Positions 34,609 to 47,227 of a DNA stretch of 64,000 bases are shown here, piece after piece (positions within the stretch are counted from its first letter, which is position 1; each line of letters opens with the position of its first letter). The DNA is taken from the NCBI RefSeq assembly GCF_007655135.1, contig NC_045130.1:13392001-13456000 (forward strand), given 5' to 3'. Under the pieces are notes generated by a model. It saw only the letters and a list, made by a program, of their open reading frames with translations. It did not search any database and was not told where the DNA came from. The translations under genes and the position numbers were made by a program. Origin of the DNA: Punica granatum. Taxonomy: Eukaryota; Streptophyta; Magnoliopsida; Myrtales; Lythraceae.

Positions 34609-36009
34609 TCAAGCCAACTCCGTCTGAAGCTCCCTGTAGTCCGCAACCTCTGCACGGGAGTCAACAAGCTCGCAACGGAGCCTATCTCGTTCCTCCCGGA
34701 TGGCCCGTAGCTCCGAGCGCATGGCTGCTTGAGTGGAGCTTTCGGCTTCAGGAGCGGGGGTAGGTGCAGCTCGGGGAGTCGGGGCGGCCTGGGACCGTTG
34801 TGGCGATGTCGACCCTCGTGGGTAGAACCGGGCCACGCATGCTGATGTGGCGGAGAATGTTCGCTCTTCATCGGTGGGGTGTTCGGGGAAATACAGACGT
34901 TGTATGGTGCTAGTGTCCCGCTAACGACGGATCTCCCGAATATGTAGCAATCTTGCGGGGGCCGTGGATGTAGAGTCGGCCCAAGGGATGCGGTAGGGTA
35001 GGCGGTCCGCCTCGGCGGGAATGTCCTGTATGCCGCCGAGTTGTCTAATTACCCGGCCGGGGAATATGAGGGTGCTCCCCAAGTGGCTGAGAAGGGGAAT
35101 TCCCACAATTTCGGGACATCCCGTGATCATGAGGCCACCGGGATTCCATCGAGCGGCCCATAGGAACCGTGCGGGCGTCAACTCGCGCCAAAAGTGCCTC
35201 CATTCCAAGAAGCTGTGCTCGGGAGGTGGGATGACCGGTACTAGGCGCTCAATCAGCGAACGCTCGTCGGTGATGTAGGAGAACGGATGTGATGAGCAAA
35301 AGGGGCGGACGTGCGCGAGAAGCCAAGTCTGCAGCAGGTGCGGGGATCCCCTCATCCTGCCGTGCCGAACCTCTCTAACATAGTCTAGAGACCGAACGGT
35401 CTCGGCTAGTAAAGCCTCCACGTAACTATGGCCTCCTACCACTTGGAGGACGACTTGGGCAATAGCCCCGTCAATGAGGTTCGGCGAGTACGGGAACAAG
35501 AGAGTGCTGAAGACTAAGAGCAGGAATCCGTGACATGCGTCGCGCTGATAGGATGCCGGCGAAGGTGTCAGTGCGCGGAGGAGCATCCCGTCAGAGAGCC
35601 ATGCAATCCTGATGCCGTGGTCCCATCCTCGATAAAGCTCTTCGTGGATGTCTTGGGTGGGTATGCCGAGAAGACTAGAGAGCTGACTCCGAATGGTCGC
35701 GAACGGGTTAGGCACAAAGATGCCTTGGGTCGTAGGCGTGGGCCTCTAGATGAGGGCCGTGTACTCCTCGATCGTGGGGGACAACTCCGTCCCCTGAAAG
35801 TTGAATACCGCGTGTTCAGAGTCCCAAAACTCCATGGCGGTCCTCAAGAAGATCCAATCCACCAGAGTTTCCGTGAACATGACCATATCCCCGATGATGC
35901 CCTGAATGAAGGCGCGATCCACCGGTCGGAGAGTCCTCCAGATGCGCATGATGTCTTGCCTTGGTGGTGTGATCGCTTCGAGTCTGAGACCGAGAGCCGG
36001 GCGGTCCAT
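34609..36009 (-). pseudogene. Element 2 ORF1, Tat/Ogre-specific protein of unknown function
   Basis: One minus frame of 467 codons, ATG 36009 to TGA 34609, interrupted by TAG at 35746 and TAG at 34921. Otherwise it is in register throughout, unlike the frameshifted ORF1 of element 1. Motifs: FWDSEHAVFN, GTELSPTIEEYTALI, QVVGGHSYVEALLAETVRSL, YFPEHPTDEERTF. It has a basic/acidic coiled-coil C-terminus (SELRAIREERDRLRCEL). Two amber codons in an otherwise clean frame look like point decay. Function unknown. Confidence 0.82.
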
Positions 36010-36592
36010 CCTTACCTAGATGGAGGAGATGCCGGCTTAACGTCTTAAGAATCAAATCAATGTAATGTCCTAAGTTTTTCGGAAATAATGCATGTAGTGT
36101 GGGAAGATAAACTATAGTCGTGTTCTTTACAGTATACATCACTCTTCCTTACAAAACAACAAAATGCCCGTCCTAAAGAAAAACTACAGGCCGACTCAAA
36201 GACTTGACGTTTGGGTCGGTTGACGGCATGGAGGTAAAGATGGGTCCAGCATGACGGTCCCTGTGTATGGATGGTTTTCGGTGCTACTGGTGTAACTGCT
36301 AACTAGGGATGGGGGCTCCCGATACAAGGGTGTGAATTCCTTGAAATCGAGCGAGGATCTTTGGGGGTCGGTCCGGTGGCATAGCCGACTCGATCCGTTC
36401 CCTTACTTGGAACCTCTGACTAACCTAGTTTCCTATTTTGGTGCCCGTGGGATTTCGGACAAGGTACCTAAGAACCCGCTAGAATGATGCGATGCAAATA
36501 CAAGAAATAAATGTGCTTAAAAGTAAATGTACGGAAAGCAGTAAATAAACATGCAAGCAAGCAAACGGAATCGAGCCCGAACCCTCTAAGTA
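36010..36592 (-). other. Untranslated leader of element 2
   Basis: Between primer site and ORF1. No coding frame. It shares segments with the element 1 leader (for example TCAAGGAATT, GAGTCGG and ACCTATG strings). Confidence 0.6.
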
Positions 36593-36610
36593 TCCCCAGC
36601 GGAGTCGCCA
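36593..36610 (-). promoter_or_regulatory. Primer binding site of element 2
   Basis: Minus strand TGGCGACTCCGCTGGGGA, three bases from the 5' LTR, matching the site in element 1 at all but two positions. Confidence 0.7.
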
Positions 36611-36613
36611 AGC

Positions 36614-39600
36614 TGTGCACACCCGAATTTAATCTCGTCGGGGCACGCATGCGCGAAGCCTATGCAACGCGGCCTAGGAGTGTCCACCTTCCCGGGGACG
36701 CGTGACGGATACGCGTGAGAAGGAGTCGCCACTTGCCATTTTACGACCCGAAGGTCGAGGGCCGACAAGTTACCCGGGTCTAGGGGTACAAGGTACGCCT
36801 AAATGCTAAGGCAATGGTCGTGCGGAACCGAAAATTCCGAATTCAGGGGTTCTGTTACGTGCGGGCCTATATCCCGCAAGCCCTTCCGGTACTCTAACTT
36901 GTTTGACTTGCCGTTTTGTTTATTTACTGCGTGATTTTAGGGTTGCACTTGACTCACCTGTTTTGACACCGTAAATTTGGTGAATTAATTAAGTTGGGCC
37001 AAGAGCCCGAAAGATGAGTAGACTTGTGCGTCGAGGGATCGGTTCACTATCTTATCGTTACAGTTCATTGAGGGATGATGGTCGATTCCCTGCGCGAACC
37101 GAGACCACGATTATTCGAGTTTACTCATATCTTGGTGATGATAATCCAACTTAACCGATTCGACACTCGGACCTCTCGCTCGCCGATCGGGATCCTTACA
37201 AGTGAATGAGTGAATATACAAATAAAATTCTCACAATGTTCTCTCGAATAATTACAAAGTGTAACTGAATAAGTAAATGGATCCCGATTGGTTTACGTTG
37301 GGCCAATATTCCGCTCCGGCTCACCGTGTGTTTTGAATAACCGATAAATAAATTAAGGCAACGCGGGCTCAAGGAGCCGGGGGTCAGGTCCGATCGAACC
37401 AACGGTCTGCAGGAGAACCGGTTGATTCCCACTGTAACCGTTGGACCGATCGAGCTCCCGGGTGATATCTAAACACGTTTCACACATCCAATCCAAATTG
37501 CATTCCACATAGGCCATGTTTGGAGTAGGATGGTGAATCGAGACTAGATCTCATTCCGCACTCGGGTTGCACGCGCTCAGTGAGTTAGGAGGCGTTGGAC
37601 CTCGTGTTTGGTGGTTTGGGGTGTTGGACCCCGTACAACACGTAACCTATGGGTTCGGGCCCAAACCGCGACAAATTAGCAAAGATAAGTGGAATACATA
37701 AGAAAAATGATAGAACTAAGGGAAAACAGGCAACAACTGACAAAGGAAGGCGAATACAGACAAATGGTGCATTAAGTCGGATGCACGTGATTTAATCAGT
37801 TATTAACTGGGGTTGATTAACAAACAATGTGTCTAACCTAGGCAAACATAGATGGTGGACTAGAATAGGGTTCTAAGCCAATTACATGTGTGTGTTTGTT
37901 TAAGACTCTTATTCAGTGAGGTGACACTGCGGTTTCACCGAATTAGCCAAACTCGTGTTTAGACTCTAGATTGGAATCTATCATTCCGCCTATCCATTAT
38001 CTAGTGTTTGATTAAGCCAAATGTATGATTAATCCGGTTTTTTGTGTTTTGTAACTGAGATAAAATGCTCCCCACCGAATCTACGATAGGAAGAAAGAAA
38101 CACCGAAAATGAACGAAATGGGCTGCGCGAATGAAACTCGCCCCTGAACGGGTTGTCCTTTCTCGTTCATAGTTCTAGGTGTTTCCAACTCCCTAAAGCC
38201 TAGGGTATCGGTGAGTCACGGAATGACTGTTATGCCCTTGAATGATAAGACGTGTGAGATTCGTGTACAAATTAGGGACCGTGTGACACGAAGGAGTCTA
38301 AGGAGGACTCGCGCGTCTCGACTCGACCCGCCTCAAATCGGGCCCGGACTGGTGTCGTAGCTCGCGAGTACTCGTTAGACGACAATTCTAGTCGTGTTGC
38401 ACGCCTCGATGCTTTGAAATTGTGAGTTCTTTTTATGGAAAAGGGCATTCCTGTCGTTCCGTGAACCATCGATGCGTTTACGAATTAATAATCAATTTAC
38501 CCAATTATTTGGTCCGAGCGATTTAATTAGTCGAATGACGCGTCCCGTTTCTCTCGTTTGTGAAATTATTCGGTGGTGGTGACCTTATATTGTGGACAAT
38601 ATGAATTCGGTGTGTAATTATCCGAAACCAACGCGTCGATCATGTAACTACCACATAACTAATGATAAGACCCGAACATTAAGACACCCAATTCCAAGGG
38701 ACGATCCGAAAAGATTAGGGAGGTCGCCTTAAACCCGGGAGGAGTCCGGGGACTCTCGGCCACTTCCCGAAGGAAGGGGCCGAGTGACCCTTGGCTCGTC
38801 TCGAATTTTAAGCGATCTCCCGCGCCGATTCTAATCGTTTCTTGCATACACAACACGTCAATCACGATAATAATACATGTTTTAGTTATCTCGATACCGC
38901 CATGATCATAATCACGTAAAATCATACAAACACGCACAAACGAGGTATTTAAGCGGAAACAACGAAGACAACATCAACTCAACTAATATCCAAATGGATA
39001 AAACACGGGAATCGGCCCGTCCCGAGGTGGAAGAAAGCTTTCCGGACTCGTGTGGTCCAAGGAAGTTCTCGGCCACATTCCTTCATGGGAGGTCGTGAGC
39101 TTCCATGACTCACGCGAGTCGGGAGAGCTTCTTCGACCCCGATTCGGAACATTTCCCATCATACTAATGTGTTACATGTGACTAACAGTATAGGGACATA
39201 GGAATCGACTCAATTCGGGAAAGGAGAAGCCACCACAGCCCCGGATAGGCCAAGGGAGCTCACGGGTCTCTCCCTAGAGACTAGGCCGTGAGTCCCGTGG
39301 CTCAACCGTGGCCAAGGGGGGGCCTCTCCCGTCCGGATCTGAGCCGTTTCCCATCATGGAACGCAAGCTCGAGCATCATATGGACATGGCATGGATATAC
39401 GAACGGAAATAACGGACGTACGTTGTATGGGAGTGCATGGGAATCACGGATCCGAAAGAAAAAAAGTAAACTTTCATGCTTTTCGACCTCTTTAAGCCAT
39501 ATTAACGTTTCATGTAAACGAATATCAAGGATCCTAACTTCTCTAAGTTGTAAAGAGATGTTACCTAGCCTCGATGCACTAGGGGAAGAGTCGGAGAAGT

Positions 39601-41613
39601 GGCCTTGAGAGTTGCAAGACTCGGTTGAAGGCTACGGGTAGAGGGACCCGAAAGGTGGCAGCCGCGGCAGCTCGGGAAGAACGGGGTCGGCACGCTAGCT
39701 CCGGTCACGGCACGGTGCGAGATCGGCCTCATTGGACTCCTAAGGGGCAGATCTAGACGTCCGTGGACAATCCCGAACGTGCCGAGGCCTGGACAAACCC
39801 GAAACAATGAGAATGAACTCGGTAAAAAAAAGGGCGGACCCGGTAAAGAACTAGCGGATGGAACGGAGGTTGTGCACGGTGGATCGGCCCTCGGATCGTG
39901 ACCACCTCTTCACGGGGGAGGGTGAGGGTTATGAGGAACCCTTTGAACGTGATGGCATGACTCGGCAAAGTCGTGGAGCGAAATGGCACGTGTTGAGGGC
40001 ACGGTTGCACCCGGCTAGTGTTCTTGGGAGCCGATTCTTCGTACGGCCAGTACACGTTGATGGAGACTTCAAATGGCAAAACTAAGACTGAAAATGGACT
40101 TAGGGGGTGGAAAATATGTAGGATAGGGAGTTTGGTGATTTTTGGTTTAAGTCGGGTCGGGTGGTTGCCGGAATACCGGGTGGTTTTCCGATGATTTTGG
40201 TCGGTTTTGGCCTTGGCAAAGGGCTGGACGAAAAGGGGGAAAGGGCTGGAGTTTGAGAGGTTTTTGGAGAGAGATTGGCTTGAGAGAGAATGAGAATGGA
40301 GAAGTGATTAAGGTTAATGATGGATGGGAACTTATAGGCTAGCTTAATGGTGTGCTTTGATGAAGTTAATCACGGTTAGATGGGTAAGTGGGGGCTGCCG
40401 AAATTTCAAGAAGGGATTAGGGAGGGGAAAATGTCAAATGGAGTGTAGGGGAAGCAAGACGATGGGTGATGGGTGTGATGGATGGATGATAGGAGGTGAT
40501 GGATGTGTAAGAGATTTGAATTTTGTGGTGGAGGGAGACATGAGCCGCCGGCCATGGGGGGAAGCCGCGGCTGATTGCGGGCGAGCCGAGGCTTGAAGGG
40601 TTGAGCCGTGGCTTGGTGGCTTGGCTTGGCTGAGCTGTGGGTCCCATTCGACTAAGAGGAAAGCCAGAAAGAGCTTGAGACTCGATTGAACGCGCGTCCG
40701 ATCTCCGATGTCCGGTTAATTTATAGATTTGGAATGCTTGAACGAAGGGGGGTTTGAATGAGCCTAATATCGCCATACGTTATGTGAACGAATGTCCGGG
40801 TGACCCGGCACCTCGAGAGTCGGTTTTGCCCTGTTCGGACGTTCGGAGTGTAGTTGAGCGTCCCCGGTCCCCGATTGCCCTTTGTGCATCTTAATGTTCG
40901 TTTCGGTGACCCTTTTGCCTCGTGTGGGATCGTTGGCTCATCGTCCCTGACCGAAGATCGTTGCCCCGGGAAGACCTAGGGACTTGTGGCCGAGGCTTTC
41001 TCAGTGTTCCCCGAATGTCTTGAGGTGTTCAGGGATCGCTGTGATCTTTGTTTCCTGTAAAAGTGCCCCGAAGATTCACCGGGAGGTGTTTGCTACCACT
41101 GAAACGTCCCTCGGGAAACCCTGTAGTTTTCCGAAAGGTCGTCTGAAGCTTGTTCCATGATCCCGGTGGTCCCTGGATGCCTGCAGGCCCGTTTTGGGGG
41201 GCCGTTTACTTGTCAGTGGATCGAGCCCCGGGAGCCATGTCAGAAAAGGCGTCCGTGAGAGATCGGGGTTTCCCGGCTGAAGCGGTATGCCCTCGAAACG
41301 CGCCCGGTACGTGTCGTTGGTCACTTTGGCACTAAGAGGGATTATTAGAGTCCCATATTAGGCACCTTTCAGTGTTTCATAGATTCGGTGATGAATAGTG
41401 CCACAGTGCCGGCTTTGCTGCTTTCGGGTTCCTCGTTTGTCTGTTCCTCTGACGGCTCTCCTCTGCCTTTCTAGTGCACCCAGATTTCCTCTTGTAATTC
41501 ATGTCTCCGTGCCCGCATGTTCGCCTCCGATTGCCGGGATGATGAATAGTAACCCGGGCTTTGGTCGGAGATTCTCGTGTAGGGCGCCGGTGGGCCAAAA
41601 GGGGGTGCTGACA
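36614..41613 (-). repeat. 5' LTR of element 2
   Basis: 5000 bp, matching 20432-25446. It drives the minus-strand transcript. No gene inside; short frames match those of the other LTR and are by-products. Confidence 0.95.
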
Positions 41614-41618
41614 CCCGA
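41614..41618. repeat. Target site duplication of element 2 (right)
   Basis: CCCGA after ...GGTGCTGACA. Dropping element 2 and one copy restores an unbroken gag frame of element 1 across the site. Confidence 0.95.
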
Positions 41619-43381
41619 CCAGCCAAGATCAGAGTCGGCGCTGTGAATACCATTCGGGGGTACCCGACTACAATACCGACAATTGTTGGAAGCTGCGGGA
41701 GAAAATCCAACAAATGATTGATGAAAAGAAACTGGTATTCAATGCTGCCAAGCCTCCAAATGTGCATGCAAATCCCCTTCCTGATCATGGGTCGAGCTCG
41801 GGACCCACCATCAACATGATCGATGTCGGCACTATTGGAGAGTACGAGGCCAAACAAGAGGGCCCTTCCCCGTTCGTGATCGAATATGTCCCCCCCGAAA
41901 ACCACTGTAGGGTTCGCAGGGGTCGGGCCTGCACCCACTCCATTCATAATAGAAGTCCCGGCGCGAGAGTCGTATCAGGATAGTAAGGTCCCGTGGACTT
42001 ACGAAGAGAGCGTTGGGAATCTCGAGCAACAGTTCAACGTCATGGGCGTGACGCGTTCGGGCAAGGTGTACGAGAACCCGGAGGCCGCAAGAAAAGGGAA
42101 AGCCCCTGCAGTGCTCGGAGTCGCCCCGGAAGCCTCGTCTATCCCCTAGAAGAAGGTGATTGAAGGAGAAGCTGAGGCCTTCATGAAAATCATTAAGGCG
42201 AGCGAATATAAGGTGGTAGAGCAAATGGCCAAGTCTCCGGCCCATATTTCGCTACTCGCTCTCCTCCTAAACTCAGAGGCACACCGAGAAGCCCTTTTAA
42301 GGGTTATGACGGCAGCACAGATCCCTAAAGAGACAGTTTCGGAGTGGATTGAGGAGACTATCAGTTCGATCTTCTCCAACAATATTTCATTTTCATATGA
42401 TGAACTTCCCTCAGAAGGGTGGGCACACTCGCGGGCACTGCACATTGTCTGCAAGTGCAACAACTTTATCATCGGTCGGGTCATGATCGACAATGCCTCG
42501 GCACTTAATGTTTGCCCGATTTCCACATTGAAGCAGATGAACGTGGACCTTAACCGCATCCGTCCAAGCAAGTCTGCGGTTCGAGCCTTCGACGGCTCAC
42601 GGAGGGAAGTGAACGGAGAGATCGACCTTCTAATCGAGGTAGGCCCATGTTCATTCAATGTCACTTTCCAGGTCCTCGACATCCCGAATGCCTTCAGCTT
42701 ACTACTCGGGAGGCCGTAGATCCATTCAGCGGGCGCAGTTCCCTCCACCTTGCATCAGAAACTTGAGTTCATCGTTGAAGAGCGACTTATCACTGTCAAA
42801 GGTGAGGAGGACTATGCGATTTATAAGGAGACAGTTGTCTCCTACATCAGTATTGGGGACGATCAGAACCTCCCCTTCCACTCGTTCGACACCATCTCCG
42901 TCATCCGGGACTACGGAGAGATCGGTCCAACCCGCGCTGACTGCATGGTGGGGAAGATTTTGCTGCGGCACAATTACATCCCCGGCACCGGACTCGGAGC
43001 ACATGGTCAGGGGATCAGTCGCCCCATTGAGATTGAAGAATACAAGAACAGGAGGAGACTCGATTTTCGCCCTTCCTGCCATGAGATTATTGAGGCTCGC
43101 AGGGGCAAGCACCTTCACCGTCTCGCTACACGCTATGGGAAGATCAACAGGGGCATCTCGGTTCATCCGCTCTCTTACTTTTTTCCTGGGCCTCCACACA
43201 TCGTCGGAGGTACTCTTGACGGTCCCTCTTCGGATTCAGACAGCGAGCCTGTTGACCTGCCAAACATATGCGCCGTCACCGAGGAGACTACTCCAGAAGC
43301 TTACATCCGCCTCGCGCAGGAAAATGAGGAGCTCAACAACTGGACCTCAGTCCCGCGTTACTCGGCTGTAATCGCTGATGT
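41619..43381 (+). pseudogene. Element 1 gag C-terminus and aspartic protease
   Basis: Continues the gag frame of 18526-20431. A zinc-knuckle-like CEYHSGVPDYNTDNCW (41645-41692) has lost its second His relative to element 2. A run of seven C near 41889 shifts the frame by one. The frame then has TAG at 42147 and TAG at 42717, where element 2 has Trp in GRPWIHSAGA. The protease active-site region is MIDNASALNVCP (Asp 42489-42491), with Ala in place of the Gly seen in element 2. It ends RYSAVIADV at the intron donor. Confidence 0.9.
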
Positions 43382-43550
43382 GTAAGGCCATCTATGTTTT
43401 GATATTCCCCGCGTGTCGGCATAGCCATAAGCCACACGACGGAAAAGGGATTCTTGTTATGGCATTGCGCCCTCATCATTAATAAAATCCCTACATGCAT
43501 TTTTCAGAATTCTCGCGTCTACTTTCTTTTTCTCTCTCACTCATTCGCAG
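43382..43550 (+). other. Intron between protease and RT in element 1
   Basis: Donor GT|GTAAGG at 43381/43382 and acceptor TCATTCGCAG|CAC at 43550/43551; 169 nt with a long CT-rich stretch before the acceptor. Without splicing the protease ends at TAA 43383. With splicing it enters the RT frame. The position and border sequence equal those in element 2. Confidence 0.8.
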
Positions 43551-46500
43551 CACTTTAAAATTTCAAAGACAATTTGTTTAAATCGCCAGGCTCCACTCGA
43601 ATCTGAATCTTCAACGCGTCGATTCGAAACCATCCGAGGAACTCCTTGAAGAGTCCCGACTCATATACTTCGGGGAAGGACTCGACGAGGATGGTCGAGT
43701 GTCCGAGATAGAAGAGAGTTTGCGCCGCCTTGAGAACCGCCAACTCACTTCCGTGGAGCCGACAGAGGAGATCAATGTGGGTTCCAAAGAAGAACCTCGC
43801 ACTCTAAAGATTGGGACGGGTCTTGACCCTACACAACGAGCCAGGATGATTGAATTTCTAACCGATTACCAAGAGGTCTTTGCTTGGTCCTACGCCGACA
43901 TATCGGGCTTAGATCCATTGATAGTCAAGCACTTCCTACTGCTTGATACAGAGAGGTTTCCACCCAAGCGACAGCACTTACGACGGCAACGTGTCGGCCT
44001 TCTCCTCTGCATCAAAGAGGAGATTATTAAACAGATTAACGCAGGGTTTCTGGAGGTTTGCAATTATTCTGAGTGGGTAGCGAATATTGTGCCCGTGGAG
44101 AAGAAGGATGGAAGAGTTAGAGTCTGCGTCGACTACCGATACCTCAACAAAGCCAGCCCCAAAGATAACTTCCCCCTGCCTCACATTGACGTCTTAGTCG
44201 ACAACACAGCACGCCACACGTTGTTATCCTTCATGGATGGCTTCTCCGGATACAACCAGATTCGGATGGCCGAAGAGGACAAGATCGAGACGACGTTCAT
44301 CACAATGTGGGGCACTTTCTGTTACCGAGTCATGCCCTTGGGCCTCAAAAACGCCGAGGCAACATATCAGAGGGCGATAATCACGCTATTCCACGACATG
44401 ATGCACAAAGAGATCGAGGTCTACGTCGACGACATGATTGCCAAATCCAAAGAAGGAGAGGACCACCTTGTTAATTTAAAGCGCCTTTTTGACCGCCTCA
44501 AGAAGTACAAGCTCAAACTCAACCCGACGAAGTGCACATTCGGCGCTAAGTCAGGGAAACTGTTAGGATTTGTAGTCAGTGAGCGAGGCATTGAGGTTGA
44601 TCCGGACAAGGTGAAGGCAATCAGTGAGCTACGTCAGCCATCGACGGCCCGCGAAGTACGAGGTTTCTTGGGACGGCTGAACTACATTGCAAGATTTATC
44701 TCAAACTTGACAGACAAATGTCAACCACTCTTTCGTCTGCTTCGTAAAAATGCGGCAATTGAGTGGGATGAGGAATGTCAGAAGGCCTTTGATACTATCA
44801 AGGCATATTTGGCTCAGCCACCGGTGCTAGTTCCGCTGACACCAGATCGCCCGCTGATCCTTTATTTGACAGTACTCCGGCAATCCCTGAGATGCATGTT
44901 AGGGCAGGAAGACGAGTACACACGCGCAGAACACGCCATTTATTATTTGAGCAAGAAGTTTACCGAAGGGGAGTCTAACTACCCGGAGATTGAGAAGATA
45001 TGTTGCGCGTTAGTATGAGTTATGTAGAGACTCCGACAATACACGCTCTACCACACTATCCGCTTATTGTCAAAAGCGGATCCCTGAAGTACTTGCTCGA
45101 TAGTCCATCTTCCATGAATAACATTTCAAAGTGGCGATGTCAGCTGACGGAATACCACATTGAATATGTGCCCCGCACATCAGTTAAGGGGCAGGCAATT
45201 GCGGATCACTTAGCGGAGTTCCCAATTGAAGACGATACGCCGATCAACTCTGACTTTCCGAACGAAGGGATCCTCCAAGTGGATAGTGAGGAGAATAAAT
45301 TCGCATGGAAGATGTATTTTGACGGCGCAGTGAATTCCACCGGTTCTAGTATCGGCGCAGTGCTGATATCCCCGGACGGACGTTATTATCCGATTGCAGC
45401 AAAAGTCGATTTTTCCTGCACCAACAACGTGGCCGAATACGAGGCATGCATCCTTGGCCTACAAGCAGCGATCGACTTCAAGGTGAAGGAATTGGAAGTG
45501 TTCGGGGATTCAATGCTTACAATCTTCCAGACTCTGGGGCAATGGAAGACGAAGGACGAAAAGCTAGTGCCGTATCACGAGTATCTTGAGGAGTTAGCGG
45601 AGAACTTCGAGAAAATCTCATTCACATACACACCGCGCATTAAGAACCAATTTGCAGACGCACTCGCGACGCTCGCATCCATGGTGAACATTACGAAAGA
45701 AAACCTCATCGAGCCACTCGAGATCGAGATCGCCAAAGGCCCTGCTCACTGCGACGCAATCGCGGTGACCGATGAGCAGCCATGGTACGAAGACATTAAG
45801 CATTTCTTGCAAACCGGTCAATACCCTGCATTCACTAACCGTCGTGATCGAAAAACACTTCGGCGACTCGCAGCACATTATTTCCTGAGTGGAGAAACTC
45901 TTTATCGCCGTTCTTTCGACGCCACACTACTCCGGTGTGTCGACGAGGTCGAGGCACAACGCCTCATGGGAGAGATACACGAGGGGAGCTGCGGACCCCA
46001 CATGAGCGGGCTTATGCTGGCCAAGAAACTCATGCGTTTGGGTTACTTTTGGTCCACCATGGAAGCCGATTGCGTCAAACACGTTAAGCATTGCCACTTG
46101 TGCCAGGTATACGCCGACCAGATCAAAGCACCGCCTAACGAATTGCGCCCGATGGCAGCCCCATGGCCCTTTTCAATGTGAGGAATCGACGTGATCGGTC
46201 CTATCAACCCCAAAGCATCCAATGGACACCAATTCATTTTGGTGGCGATAGACTACTTTACCAAGGGGATTGAGGCCGTAACGCTTGCTTCAGTCACTGC
46301 AAATGCCGTGGCACGTTTTCTCAAGCGTGACATCATCGCCCGATATGGAGTCCCTGAGACGATCATCACCGACAATGACAAAAACCTAAACAATAGGGTC
46401 ATTGACGAGCTCTGTGAGCGATTCAAAGTGCATCATCGCAACTCCACTCCATACAGTCCACAAATGAACGGTGCAATGGAGGCTGCAAACAAAAATATCA

Positions 46501-47030
46501 AGAAGATCATCGAGAAAATGACGGTGACTTACAAAGATTGGCACGAGATGCTCCCTTTCGCGCTCTTGGCATACCAAACATCTATCCGCTCTTCAACCGG
46601 GGTAACTCCGTATTCTTTGGTCTACGGCATGGAGGCCGTCCTCCCGATCGAAGTGGAGATTCCTTCCATGAGGGTCCTCGCCGAGACCGAACTTGAAGAA
46701 GCAGAATGGGCGAAGCAACGTTGTGAACAGCTCAATCTCATTGACGAGAAACGGCTAACAGCACTTTGTCATGGCCAATGCTACCAACAGAGAATGGCCC
46801 GAGCGTTCAATGCGAGAGTCCGCTATCGCGAGTTCAAACCCGGTGACCTCGTCCTGCAGAAAGACCTACATATTACACCTGATTCTCGAGGCAAGTTCGC
46901 ATACAAGTATGATGGACCTTTTGTCGTCAAGGAAGTCTTCTCCGGAGGGGCAATTATCCTGAGCGACATGGACGGGACCGAAAACGCGCTCCCAATCAAT
47001 GCCGATGCCCTTAAGAAGTACTACCCTTAA
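43551..47030 (+). pseudogene. Element 1 pol: RT, RNase H, archaeal-type RNase H, integrase
   Basis: RT (about 44050-44460) has VCVDYRYLNKASPKDNFPLP, FMDGFSGYNQI and an intact YVDD (44422-44433). RNase H covers about 44750-45100. The archaeal-type second RNase H begins MYFDGAVNSTGSS (45313), with AEYEA, GDSM and the final Asp kept in QFADALATL (45658-45660). Integrase has the zinc-binding CVKHVKHCHLC, catalytic GIDVIG, TDNDKN and NGAMEAANK, ending KKYYP and TAA 47028. Breaks: TAA 43579, TGA 45016, TAG 45025, a lost base near 45085, TGA 46179. Three of the stops replace Trp or Gln of element 2. A dual RNase H is known for the Tat clade. Confidence 0.92.
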
Positions 47031-47227
47031 TGGCCTCTTTGTCATCCGGCGGTTTCTTTGTGTTCTCGCAAGTTTCAGGCCACCTTCCAGACCCTTATCT
47101 TCCTCTGTCTTTCTTTGGGCTCCATGCCATTTTACCTCATCACATTTTCTATTTTTCACACACGTGCCCCGTCCATCCAATCCTCCCATATAAAGGCACA
47201 TCTGAGAGAAAAAGAATAATTTTCCCG
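47031..47227 (+). other. Start of the 3' UTR of element 1
   Basis: Directly follows integrase. No gene. CACACACGTG and TATAAAGG (47189-47196) are present, but nothing shows that they are used. Confidence 0.5.

Larger units (their letters stand above)
20432..41613 (-). mobile_element. Element 2: complete Ogre-like LTR retrotransposon nested in element 1
   Basis: 21,182 bp in reverse orientation, with LTRs of 5015 and 5000 bp and a 5-bp duplication CCCGA. It has the same gene order and the same LTR ends as element 1, and protein-level similarity is high across gag, protease, RT and integrase. It sits in the gag region just upstream of the zinc knuckle of element 1, so it inserted later. The LTRs differ by scattered substitutions that I judge to be a few percent, uneven along the length. 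Each major frame has a small number of stops. Confidence 0.95.

Noticed and set aside
34119..34763. 214-codon plus frame opposite the gag start of element 2
   Set aside because: Antisense shadow of gag and ORF1. It has no features of its own.
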